Assembly (NCBI GenBank): GCA_963575745.1
Contig: CAUYUJ010018065.1
Span: 32,501-96,500 of the forward strand
Reading direction: 5' to 3'
Origin: Prorocentrum cordatum
Taxonomy: Eukaryota; Sar; Dinophyceae; Prorocentrales; Prorocentraceae
DNA length: 64,000 bases
Shown: positions 9,212 to 18,022 of the stretch, piece after piece
How positions within the stretch are numbered: the stretch's first letter is position 1
How the letters are laid out: each line of letters opens with the position of its first letter
The notes under the pieces: model-generated
Databases searched by the model: none
Told to the model about the DNA's origin: nothing
What the model saw: only the letters and a program-made list of their open reading frames with translations
Made by a program: the position numbers and the translations under genes

Positions 9212-11130
9212 ATGTCCGACGTCGGCGGCTCGGAGCGGGCCCCGCTTTACGGCCCCGGCGAGCAGGCCATCGAGCTCGTCGACCTGGCGCCCGGCCCCCC
9301 CCGCGGAGCACGGCGCCGGCGCGCCCGCGCTGCTCCCCAGGGGCGGCCCGCCCGAGAGCATCGCGCGCCGCTGGGGCGCCCGTCTGGCGCTGCTGGCGCT
9401 CGCCGTCCTGGCCGCGGCGGGGCCCTTCGGTTACTTGTTCCACTTGTCCCCGTACGACTCGTACCTTGATTACCTTGATGACGCCTTGTTGTTCGTGGGC
9501 TCGCCCGCGTCGCTGGCCTTCGCGACCTGGTGCGTCTGGGCGCGCGGGCGCTTCGAGGGCGGCTCGCCCCTGCACGTGGGGACGCGGCGCCTCGGGGTGT
9601 GCGCCGCGCTCAACGGGGCGAGCCTGCTGGCTTGGGGAATTTGGCCTGAAATTTGGGTTGTATTGCCCATGAGTTTCTGCACCTACTATGCCACCATTTT
9701 CGTGCAGTGGCACCTCCTGGTCCTGAAGCTCCGCGCGCTGGGGCGGCCCCGCCTCGCCGCGGCGGCGCGGGCGGCCCTCTGGGGGGGCGTGGCCAGCGCG
9801 ACGGTCTTCTGCCTCATCTGCCTCATCGCATGCCTCATCACACTCACAGGCCCCAGCATACTGGGTCATCTCGATCTTTATGTTGGGGATACGTTTTTAC
9901 TTATTCTGATGTTCATGTCTACGTTCTACGCCTGCCATGTCGCGGGGTTGTGCTGCGCGGCGTGGGGGCTCCTGGCCGGCGCGTGGCAGGGCTGGCGCTC
10001 CCGGCGCGCGGGGGCGGCCCAGGCGGCCTGGTGGGTGGGCGCCACGGGCGTCGTGGTCTTGCTGTCCCTGTCCGCCTCGTGGGCGCAGTTGGGCACGTTG
10101 CCGAGTATTTACCATGGCAATGAAGGCCGCCTGGATGGGGTCGGAGTAGATGGGGTCGGTGGATCGCGCCGCATCGCCGATGCATCGGCGATGCATCGGC
10201 GATGCATCGGCGATGCACTGGCGATGCAACGTCGACATCGGCGGTGCATCGGCGACGTCGACGTGGAGCAAGGCGGGCTCCACATCGAGCCGCATGGCCG
10301 ACGCATCGGCGATGCGGCGCGATCCTCCGACCCCATCTACTCCGACCCCATGTAGGAGGCCTAGAGGCAACGAACAGATCTGGTCCGCCACGCTGGCGGG
10401 CGACAACGTCCTCAACAGTCTCTGCGCTGTGTTCCTCTCTGGGCTGGAGGGCCCCCCCTGGGTGCGGCGGCTGGCGCAAGTCGGCAGCATGGGCTTCCCG
10501 CGAGCCAGAGGAGAGGACCTTGTCGAGAACACATTCGTTCTGTCGCACCCCTGGCTGTCGAAGAGTCACCCTGACCCCAAAGGGACGAAGCTGCAAGTTC
10601 TGGTGCAGCAGCTGAACGTGTTGCACGCGTCCGACGACGATGCAGTCTTCATCGACTATATGGGGCTCCCTCAGAATGACAAAATGCACCCCGACTACGA
10701 TCTGTGGGAGAAGGAGAACAAGGTGCCCAAACCTGGAGAGCACCCTGCCGCCCGCACGAAGGAGGAAGAGGCCTTGTTCAAGAAGGCTCTAGGATCGATG
10801 GACTTGAATTACAGTATGGGTAACACTCCAGTGATCGTCCTGCCCATGGACGACGAGGTCGTTGCTGGTACAGAGTATTTCTCGCGGGGCTGGTGCTTCT
10901 TCGAGTTTTCTCTCGCATTCAGCTTCGACAACATTACGAACGCTTACATCTGCCCCTCCGTGTGGCGGATGTACGAGCTAGAAGTTGACGCAGTCGAGGG
11001 CTTCAGAAAGGGTTTCGAAAAGACCCACTTCACGAACAAGGGCGACGAGGACACTGTGTTCAACCTGTTCAAGCAGACTGTGAACAAGAAGGTGAGGGTT
11101 GCAGCTCTGGGCGCTGATTGGCAAGCTTAG
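9212..11130 (+). CDS. seven-TM protein with C-terminal SH-WL / DY-LPQ domain
   Basis: Two exons, 9212-10116 and 10367-11130, give about 555 residues if one base is discounted in the C8 run at 9295-9302. The N-terminal 60 residues are polar. Hydrophobic segments lie near residues 60-80, 90-108, 126-147, 148-170, 188-212, 225-255 and 271-290. The C-terminal domain holds FVLSHPWL (nt 10534), then HPDPKG, VFIDYMGLPQ (10645) and RGWCFFEF (10885). That motif order is one I associate with a large, poorly characterised dinoflagellate family with HET/TIR-like spacing; this assignment is from memory. The ATG is the first after the spliced-leader relict. Apart from one introner there are no introns, as expected of a retrogene. 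Likely a membrane protein with a cytosolic signalling-type domain; ligand and activity unknown. The frame break may be an assembly homopolymer error or true decay. Confidence 0.75.
9295..9302 (+). other. frame break at a C8 run in the 7-TM gene
   Basis: Frame 2 from ATG 9212 reads sensibly up to this run. Sensible reading then resumes in frame 0, with GESIARRWGARL-type sequence leading into TM1. One base fewer in the run would join them. Confidence 0.7.
10117..10366 (+). mobile_element. introner-like intron with 49-bp terminal inverted repeats
   Basis: A 250-base insertion interrupts the 7-TM gene. Arms 10135-10183 and 10303-10351 are inverse repeats matching at 48 of 49 positions. The core has tandem GATGCATCGGC units. 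The exon sequence GGCAATGAA (10116-10124) recurs as GGCAACGAA (10366-10374), a target duplication with one change. Splicing at GC (10117) and AG (10365-10366) keeps one GNE copy and restores the frame, since 250 leaves a remainder of 1. This fits intron creation by a DNA-transposon-like introner, as reported for dinoflagellates. Confidence 0.88.
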
Positions 11131-12560
11131 GACAGCCGTGTGAACACTGCCAAACGCCAAACCTAGCATCGCGAGTTAGACGTCGGGCCTCTTGCGTGTA
11201 CAGTCAGCAATGGGAGCGCTCAACCCGAATGAGCTGCAGCTGATTGGAACGGCGCGAATTTTAATAGATCATGGGACCACACGTGAAGAATGAAGACCAA
11301 ACATCTGTTAGCTAGCTACATGAATAGGTTTCACGTTTCACTTCGATGGCATTTTAAGCGAGTCAGTTGGTAGCAGAAGTTGCGATGCTATAGTTGCGGG
11401 AGCGACTTCAGATCATGCTGCTGCTTTAATGAATGCATCTCCCAAGAGTAAGGCTGAAGGCGAAGGTCCTCGCAACTCACGAGTGATCATGCGGACGCTA
11501 GAGGCTCGTGCGAATTTGGCACTAGTGCCTCGCGCGATGTCCCCTCCTCTTGGAAGCTACTGACCGATGGCAGGACTGCCTGGTGCCGGTGGCTAGGATG
11601 TAACTCATCGTTTCACTGAACTACTCGTCGGGCTTGTGAGCGGAGGGCAGGATTGCCTGCGCTCCCTGCTTGACATAGAAAATGTGATCATCTTCGGATG
11701 GCCACCGCTCGCATGCGTTTGCCTGGGGGCAATAGCTCTTGTCCGCTCTTGTCTCTCGGAGACGCTCTTTCCTCTGATGCGTGGGTTGATCAGGCCCTTC
11801 ATTGTGGTTCAACACGGCTTATGTCGTGGGGCGTTTGAAGTGAACGTCGGCCTCGGTCGCAGAAGACTGGCTTGCGCTAGGGCTGCGGCGTTTCTAGGCA
11901 CTCATGTTGCAGGCGGCTACCTTTAGAGAACCTGAAGCTCTACATTGCATGGCAAAAGGTGTATAGTGCGATGAATAAGGAGGTGTGGGGATGCATCTTG
12001 ACGGCCGGTACTTTCATTGATCGGCTAAGTCAGATTTCTCCCTGAAGACCGGGCCGTTCACGACAGGTCTTTTGGCATGGTCCGCCGCTTCATAGCATAG
12101 GATTGAATTTACCCGCCATGGATACGCGCATTGAGAGGCCTTTAAGTATCTATGTATTTCGGTGTGTATATATATATATACATCGTATAGAGAGTTTCAT
12201 TGTTGGCGTTCGAATGTTCAGAAAGGGGATTGGTCGGCGCCTCAGTATGTGTGCCGTTCGCGCCAAGGCGCGTCAGGCTGTAATGCTGGCTTGCAGGTGA
12301 CGTCCGCCTGCGGTCAGCCCAGTGAATTTGATGCATTTCTTCACTTCCAAGAGCTGGTCTCTCCACCTTGCGCGCACATCCTTGGGCAATCGACCAGACA
12401 AGTGCGCGCGAGGCGGTTGTATTTGTCGCTGCTTCCCCGGGGAAACGGAGAAAAAAGTATTCACCACACCACGCCCACGTCGTCCCCGACCCTCGAAAAG
12501 TCTTAGGATTGAAAAACAACCCACCACTGGTCATGTATATGTTCCAGTTTCCGAGGAAAG
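11131..12560. other. downstream region, no confident gene
   Basis: Unique-looking sequence with balanced composition follows the TAG at 11130. A 96-residue frame at 11636-11926 has a hydrophobic centre but no ATG near its start. A short TATATA tract sits at 12168-12181. I see no terminal repeats or domain. Confidence 0.4.
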
Positions 12561-12572
12561 GCATGGCGGGGA

Positions 12573-12702
12573 GGTGCATCGACCCACAATCGCCGACAGG
12601 GGCCCGATAGCCTCAACCTGCCCAGGAGGGTGCGCATGAGCTATGGGAGGCCGATCGCCGATCTAACCGGCGATGTATCGCCGACTCCAGGTCGATGCAC
12701 CC
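12573..12702 (+). mobile_element. MITE-like element, family I (copy I2)
   Basis: Ends GGTGCATCGACC and GGTCGATGCACC are perfect 12-base inverse partners. Interior blocks AATCGCCGACAGGGGCC, TGCCCAGG and CGGCGATGTATCGCCGAC recur in the copies at 217-360 and 17649-17783, with a partial one at 16305-16360. Confidence 0.65.
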
Positions 12703-12889
12703 CCCCCTACCTTAAGCCAGCCCCCCCCCCTTATCTTTGCCCTTCGGGGGAGGAGGAGGCAGACTCGGTCGGGGGATCACCCGTTGAAATTGAGAATATA
12801 CAAAAAGAAGATTAGCACAGCCCGTGCCCAACAACGGCACGCACAGATCGAGAAGTGTATGCAGTTTCTGCAACGCTCGAGGAGTAGGA

Positions 12890-13320
12890 GGAGGAGAAGG
12901 AGGAGGAGGAGGAGGAGGAGGAAGCGGAAGAGGAGTGGGTTGGGAGGGGGGAGGAAGAGGAGGGGGAGGATGACAAGCTAGGTGCGCTTGCGTCATATCT
13001 GACGTCCTACCCCTCCCTCCCATCCCTTACCATGGCGCTGATTTTCTCTATCCGCGGACGCGTGTCGTAGCGGACCTGTGGCTCCGCGCGCGCGTGCGTA
13101 GTGGGTGGTGGTGCGCGTGCGTCCGTGCGTGCGTGTGTGCGTGGTTGTGGTGTGTGGTGGTGGTGCTGCTGTGCTGCTGCTGCTGCTGCTGCTGGTGGGG
13201 TGGGGTGGTGGTGGTGGTGGTGGTGGTGGTGGTGGTGGTGGGTGGTGGTGGTGGTGGTGGTGGTGGTGGTGGTGGTGGTGGTGGTGGTGGTGGTGGTGGT
13301 GGTGGTGGTGGTGGTGCGGT
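12890..13320. repeat. (GGA)n at 12890-12970, then (GT)n/(GGT)n at 13095-13320
   Basis: A purine tract is followed after about 120 bases by GT-rich sequence, a short (CTG)6 and a long pure GGT block (13203-13315). Confidence 0.95.
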
Positions 13321-13339
13321 GGTGGCGGGCGGATGGGCG

Positions 13340-13545
13340 CGCGAGAAAGAGGCCCGCGCTGGGGCGAGAACGCCATCCTGAACGACGGAGGCCAAACACC
13401 GATCCGAAAATGAGGCCCACGCTGCAGCGGGAGCACGATTCGGAACGACTCGGGAGCAGAAATGAGGCCGGCGCCTCAGCGAGAGCAGCATGTTGAAAAA
13501 AACGCAGGCGAAAACCCAACTCCCGGGAATCCTGTGTGTAAAAAA
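13340..13545 (-). mobile_element. dispersed repeat, family P (copy P2)
   Basis: On the minus strand this repeats the 5236-5430 block: GGATTCCCGGGAGTTGGG, CTCTCGCTGAGGCGC and GTGCTCCCGCTGCAGCGT. A short piece resembling its right end also lies near 28955-28995. Confidence 0.5.
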
Positions 13546-13619
13546 ACAATACGCGGGGGGGGTCGGCCACTCCCAGCACGCCATCAGGGGAAGAGGGAGA
13601 GTAGTATTCAGATTGAGTA

Positions 13620-13750
13620 ATTGTGGAGGGGGGAGTGAGGAGGAGGGAGGAGGAGGGAGGAGGGAGGAGGGAGGAGGGAGGGAGGGAGGAGGGAGGAGGG
13701 GAGGAGGGAGGAGGGAGGAGGGAGGAGGGAGGAGGGAGGAGGGAGGTAAC
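13620..13750. repeat. (GGAGGGA)n purine tract
   Basis: Pure G/A strand with 7-base periodicity (GGAGGGA). Confidence 0.95.
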
Positions 13751-13978
13751 CCTGGAGCGGCCGCGCGCAGCTCCTGGGCTGGCCATGCCTGAGCCCGGGT
13801 ACCCGGTCTCGCCCCCTGGGCCACTCCGCTTAGGGTATCTCCTCCCCTCCATCTCCTGTGGGCTCTTGCGGATCGACGCGAATCGATGCTCCATCGACGC
13901 CGATCGACGCCAAATCGGCGCTATCGCATCGAAAACTACAAAGAACGGATCGGCGGGGGGCCACGAACGGCTAAGGTT

Positions 13979-14133
13979 AAGTCGGGCGTGTCCCTCTACG
14001 GGAGGAATGCTCAAAAATGGTGAGAGAATTGTCTGGGGACGATTTGCTGACCATGTGTGAGCATGTTTGGGCATGTTTGGGCATGTTGTATTGTTCGCCC
14101 AGAATCCGCCTGTAGGGAGCCATGCCCGACCTA
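13979..14133 (+). mobile_element. MITE-like element, family A (copy A2)
   Basis: Left end GTCGGGCGTGTCCCTCTAC, right end CCTGTAGGGAGCCATGCCCGAC. An internal GTTCGCCCA and repeated GTTTGGGCAT resemble copy A4 more than A1. A matching AAGGCT/GGCTAAGG flank on both sides may be a degraded target duplication. Confidence 0.7.
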
Positions 14134-14250
14134 AGGCTCGGGGGGACAGACTCAGGGATAGACTCAAGGGATAGGCTCGGGGGCAGGCTCAAGGGGACAG
14201 GCCGGCCATGAACGGCTCAGGGCATAGGCTCACGGGGAGATGGGCTCAGG
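14134..14250 (+). repeat. AGGCTCAGGGGRYAG short tandem repeat
   Basis: Seven or eight diverged copies of a 14-16 base unit lie between the A2 and M elements. Confidence 0.65.
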
Positions 14251-14255
14251 GAGGA

Positions 14256-14439
14256 TACTCCGAGTTCTTTAATAAGCGTCGAGGGGGCGTCACCCCCGCC
14301 GACAGCCCCACATCGACCCCCGTCGCGGGCAGCCACCGCGCGCCGAAGGCGCTCCGACCCCCGTCGCGGCGCGACGACGAGGCGAGGTTGACCCCCGTCA
14401 GGGGGGTACCCCCCCACGCTTATTCAGGAACTCAGAGTA
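14256..14439. mobile_element. MITE-like element, family M
   Basis: Ends TACTCCGAGTTC..AATAAGCGT and ACGCTTATT..GAACTCAGAGTA form an imperfect inverted repeat of about 23 bases. The core has four GACCCCCGTC-type boxes. No coding capacity. Confidence 0.7.
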
Positions 14440-14483
14440 GGCTCAGGGGGGGTGACTCGAAGAAGAAAAAGCGGCATACGCAT

Positions 14484-14617
14484 GAATTGTCAAAGCTCCG
14501 TGCGGATTTCTTGGATCGGCGTTGGAGCCCCTTGGCGGCGCCTCCTGCGCCGCCATTGGCGCGCTCCGCGCGCCAGGGAGGGGGTTCCACCGCCCATCCA
14601 CGGCATCCGCGCAGACC
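14484..14617 (+). mobile_element. MITE-like element, family K (copy K2)
   Basis: It carries CTCCGTGCGGATTTCTTGGA, the GGCGGCGCC..GGCGCGCTCCGCGCGCC centre and a right-end ATCCGCGCAGACCTCC, matching copies at 3134, 30180 and 35033. Confidence 0.6.
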
Positions 14618-14619
14618 TC

Positions 14620-14984
14620 CAAAAGTGTATGTGTGTATTGTTGTTCCTTTTCCTATCGTCTCACACTCGCCTACTCATCGCCGATAGGGGCCAAATAACC
14701 AACGCCGCTTGTGAATGGTTCATGCTTCGCGTATCCCCACCAGTCCATCTCAAAACAGCACATGTTGCGACGCACACCGACGGTCGTAACTTTCGGGTGT
14801 GTCTCCTCCTGCTCTCGCATATATCCTCGTCCGCCCATCTCCTACCTACTTTCTCTAATACATTGTTGTGGGGGCAGTGGGAGGAGGACAAGGCGGAGCA
14901 GGAGGAAGAGAAGGTGGTGTGCGGAGAAATGAGGGTAGCGACGACGAGAAGGACGACGGCGATGACCATAATAACGACGACGCA
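14620..14984 (+). other. unassigned stretch
   Basis: No repeat or domain recognised. The phrase CTTCGCGTATCCCCACCAG at 14733 recurs almost exactly at 23863, so a short dispersed repeat is present. Confidence 0.3.
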
Positions 14985-14986
14985 CC

Positions 14987-15018
<32 letters not shown>

Positions 15019-15061
15019 ACGATGGCGACGGCGAAGATGACGACGACGACGACGACGGCGA

Positions 15062-15102
<41 letters not shown>

Positions 15103-15190
15103 TCGACGACGACGACGACGACGATGTCGTCGACGACGACGACGACGAAGACGACGACGACGACGACGACGACGACGGCGACGAAGATAA
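14985..15190. repeat. (GAC)n array
   Basis: A nearly pure GAC trinucleotide array. The Asp and Thr open frames are artefacts. Confidence 0.95.
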
Positions 15191-15214
15191 CCATGAAGGC
15201 GTTTCTAGGTTTGT

Positions 15215-15560
15215 CGCTCCTGGGGGCTATGTTGCAGGTCTCTGGACCCTTTTGGGGTCCTCATGGTGCCTCCTGGGGCACCCTTGGGGCTCTTTTGGGG
15301 GGTCTCGGGGCCCTCTTGGGGCTCTTTGGGGGTCCGAGAGGTCTCTTGGGACCATCTTCGAGGCCACGGCTCAAAAAGGAGCGCGGCGTTTACGCCCCCC
15401 CCCTTCGGAACCCGAAAAGTCGCTTCTCGGGGCCCTCTTGGGCTGCTCTTGGGGCGCTCTTGAGCGCTCTTGGGCCCGTCTTGGGCCTCTCTGGACCCTG
15501 TCTAGGCGCTCTCTTGGGCCATCTTGGAGCCATCTTGAAGCCTCAAGAGCCCATTTGAAA
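15215..15560 (+). repeat. LG minisatellite (GGCCTCTTGGGG-type)
   Basis: Degenerate 11-12 base units of CTTGGGGCC / CTCTTGGG type. The same array type runs forward at 15775-15895, 24117-24410, 27560-28090, 36470-36965, 46735-47000 and 51775-52680, and reversed at 35630-36300. Confidence 0.8.
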
Positions 15561-15589
15561 GCGAGAAGGCAAGAAACATCGATTTCCCC

Positions 15590-15769
15590 TACAGACGGGC
15601 CGCTGAAGAAGGAACCCTTTTCGTTTGGGAGGGGCTCCGTGTTCCTTAGTTTTTTTGCAATGCTCCTTGGGTTCTCTTGAGGTTTTGAATGGAAAATCGG
15701 GGTTTAACTTATGGGAAAAAGGGACTTCGTTCCTTATTTATCGTTCCTTAGGTCAAGGCCCCGACTGTA
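15590..15769 (+). mobile_element. 180-bp Tc1/mariner-like MITE, family B (copy B1)
   Basis: Bounded by TA at both ends. The ends read CAGACGGGCCGCTGAAG at left and TCAAGGCCCCGACTG at right. Interior GAAGGAACCCTTTTCGTTTG and GGGGCTCCGTGTTCCTTA are shared with five other copies. CAGT-type ends with TA duplication are the signature of Tc1/mariner-mobilised elements. No transposase is encoded. Confidence 0.9.
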
Positions 15770-15896
15770 CGTCTTTGAAGGCTTTTGGCCTCTCGGGGGC
15801 GTCCTTGGGCCGCTCCGTGGCCGTCTTGGGGCCGTCTTGGGGCGGTCTTGGAGCCCCGTGTAGGCCTGTTTGGAGCTGTCGTGAGCCATCGAGGGC

Positions 15897-16076
15897 TACA
15901 GTCGGGGCCTTGACCTAAGGAACCCTAAGTAAGGAACGAGGCCCCTCTTTTCCATAAGTTGAACTTCGATTTCGTATCGAAAACCTGAGGAAAACCTGAG
16001 GCAAGCTGCGAAACACTTAAGGAACGCGGAGCCCCTCCCCAACCAAAAGGGTTCCTTCTTCAGGGCCCCGACTGTA
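15897..16076 (-). mobile_element. 180-bp Tc1/mariner-like MITE, family B (copy B2)
   Basis: The same element in reverse: TA, CAGTCGGGGCCTTGACC ... GGGCCCCGACTG, TA. It is exactly 180 bases including both TA pairs and lies 127 bases from B1 in opposite orientation, with LG minisatellite between. Confidence 0.92.
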
Positions 16077-16145
16077 TATGGAGCGATCTTGGAGGTCATC
16101 TTGAGCTCTCTTGGGCTGTCTTGGCGCCATCCCAGGCCAAAATCT

Positions 16146-16360
16146 GACGCTCCAACCACCTGCGCCCCCCCCCCTCCAGGCCCAGGGGAAGCAGGCAGGG
16201 GGAGGGGCTCACCCCTCCCCGAAGGGGAAGAAGCGAGTGGAACGGAACGGGCTCTCTACACCACCTCCGCCCAGAGGACTGGTGGGATTCGTGGACTCGC
16301 TGCAGGGTCGCATCGCCGGTCCATCGGCGATGTATCGCTGGTTCAGGCTCCACGCTTCCC
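16146..16360 (+). mobile_element. dispersed repeat family J (16146-16291) with partial family I at its right
   Basis: GACGCTCCAA, AGGCCCAGGGGAAG, a CTCCCCGAAGGGGAAG hairpin and CCGCCCAGAGGACTGGTGGG are repeated at 24503-24647. From 16305 a CGCATCGCCGGTCCATCGGC block resembles the end of family I. Confidence 0.55.
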
Positions 16361-16539
16361 TCCCGATCGTTCCCCGTCATCTCCGGTCTCGCCCCTGAGG
16401 CTGTCTGCCCTTCCAGGTGCTGCCACGCTCCGCCGCTCGGCTGGCGAGTTGTTTGTCGTTTCTCTGCCGCTTCTCTCTCTCTCTCTCTCTCTGGCTTGAC
16501 GGGTTAAGCCTAGCTCCAATCCCTAGGGGTTGGAAGCGA

Positions 16540-16930
16540 AGGAAGGGAGGGAGGAGGGAGGGGGAGGAGGAGGCGGAGGAGGAGGCGCAGTGAGGAGGGA
16601 TCTGAAGGGGGAGGGGGAGGAGGAGGAAGACGAGGAGGAAAGCAGGGAGGAGGAGGGGATTGACATGGTCGGACGTGTTCGGCCCTTCGGGCGCCCCTGG
16701 AGGCCCGCGGAGCGGGGGAAGAGGGAATCGATGAGGACGAGGTGGTTGAGGGCGAGGTGCAAGGGGTGGTGGGGGAGGACGAGGAGGACGAGGTGGAGGA
16801 CGAGGACGAGGAGGGCGAGGAGGGGACGAGGACGACGAGAGCGAAGAGAGAACGAGGACGAGGACGAGGACGAGGAGGAGGAGGAGGAGGAGGAGGAGGA
16901 GGAGGAGGACGCCGACGACGAGGACGAGGT
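16540..16930. repeat. (GGA)n/(GACGAG)n tract
   Basis: Purine-rich tract broken by about 110 mixed bases near 16665-16775. A (CT)n run sits at 16470-16495. Confidence 0.9.
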
Positions 16931-16993
16931 GGAGGCCGAGGACGAGGTGGAGGACGAGGACGAGGACGGGGTGGAGGCCGAGGACGAGTTGCA

Positions 16994-17150
16994 GGACGAG
17001 GTGGGGGACGAGTACAGGGGGAGGGCGAAGCAGGCCGCTCCACTGCCCCCCAACCCCCACCCGGTGGAGGCGCTCGCCTCCGGCCTCGCCGCCGTCCTCA
17101 CGGAGAGCAGGTACAAGCATTTGGACCTTTGGCAGGCGAGGGCGACGACG
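16994..17150 (+). CDS. candidate exon between purine tracts, unknown protein
   Basis: After GTTGCAG (possible acceptor at 16992-16993), frame 3 reads about 45 residues of ordinary composition: a VGDEYRGRAKQA start, then HPVEALASGLAAVL and SRYKHLDLWQA. It passes from and into GAG tracts encoding Glu. The sharp change from simple repeat to amphipathic coding-like sequence is the only support. Confidence 0.35.
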
Positions 17151-17403
17151 AGGAGCAGGGGCAACGAGGAGGAGGAGGAGGAGGAGGAGGAGGAGGAGGA
17201 GGAGGAGGGGCAAGGGCTCAGGGGGGCCTTCCCCAGCGATGTTCGCCCAGGCCTCTTATCGGGAGCTCCTCGTCGCAACGGCCAGGTTCGCCTCGGAAGC
17301 AGAAGACGGGTCAGGATCCCGGGAGAGCTCCGGGGACGGTTATTGAGCGTCCCGTCCCTCGCCCCTCTTCAGGGGCAGCGACAGAGGAGGGGGGGGGGGC
17401 AGG

Positions 17404-17620
17404 GCTCGTTTCGATTCCTCCGATTCGATTCGATTCGATTTCGATGGATTCCGATTCCGATTCGATTCGATTTCGGATTCCGATGTGGGTTCCGATTCCT
17501 CAATGGAGGCCTAGTAGCCTGCCGATTTCCGCCGATTCGACTTTCCCCGACTCGGCTCCCGATTTTCGCCGATCCGATCCATTTCGATCGCTGATCCGAT
17601 TTGTCGATTCGATTTTGGGC
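17404..17620. repeat. (GATTC)n degenerate pentanucleotide array
   Basis: GATTCGATTC and CCGATTCC words repeat across 215 bases with point changes. Confidence 0.85.
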
Positions 17621-17648
17621 TCTCCTGGGGGGGATTCGGCTCAGGGGG

Positions 17649-17783
17649 GACGCATCGACCTCCAATCGCCCACTCACCGCCGACGGGGGCCGGATCGCTC
17701 ACCCCGCCCAGGAACGCGCGGGCTCGCTGCTCGGGGCGCGCCGCCGATCTGTCGGCGCTGCACCGTCGATTCCAGCTCGATGC
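17649..17783 (+). mobile_element. MITE-like element, family I (copy I3)
   Basis: Same orientation as I2, with GCATCGACCTCCAATCGCC at left and GTCGATTCCAGCTCGATGC at right. The centre reads CGCCCAGG. Confidence 0.55.
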
Positions 17784-17826
17784 TTTTCCCTTGAGCCGGT
17801 CCCTCGCTCACGCTGCCTTTCATCGC

Positions 17827-18022
17827 AGGCCTAGAGGTCGACACCAGCACCAACATCGGCGTTGTGCCTCCAGCGAGGGAAGAGAGATCCCGACCTCGGC
17901 GATGGTGGTGATATTCTCGCTTCCAAGGTGGCCGAAACATTACCACCAACACCGGAATCTAGGATCACCTCCCCCTTGTGGAGGCAGCCCCCTGTCTTGG
18001 TGATGGTGCCGAGTTCCAGGCC
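17827..18022 (+). mobile_element. MITE-like element, family G (copy G1)
   Basis: Begins AGGCCTAGAGGTCGACACC and ends GGTGATGGTGCCGAGTTCCAGGCC, an imperfect inverted repeat. The interior TTCCAAGGTGGCCGAAA and TCTAGGATCA blocks are about 85-90 percent alike in the copy at 42703-42898. Confidence 0.75.

Noticed and set aside
13203-13315. Telomere-like GGT repeat
   Set aside because: The dinoflagellate telomere is expected to be TTTAGGG-type; this is a plain GGT microsatellite.
16377-17594. Long minus- and plus-strand frames over the purine tract
   Set aside because: Poly-Leu, Ser and Glu repeat translations; only a 45-residue part has coding-like composition.
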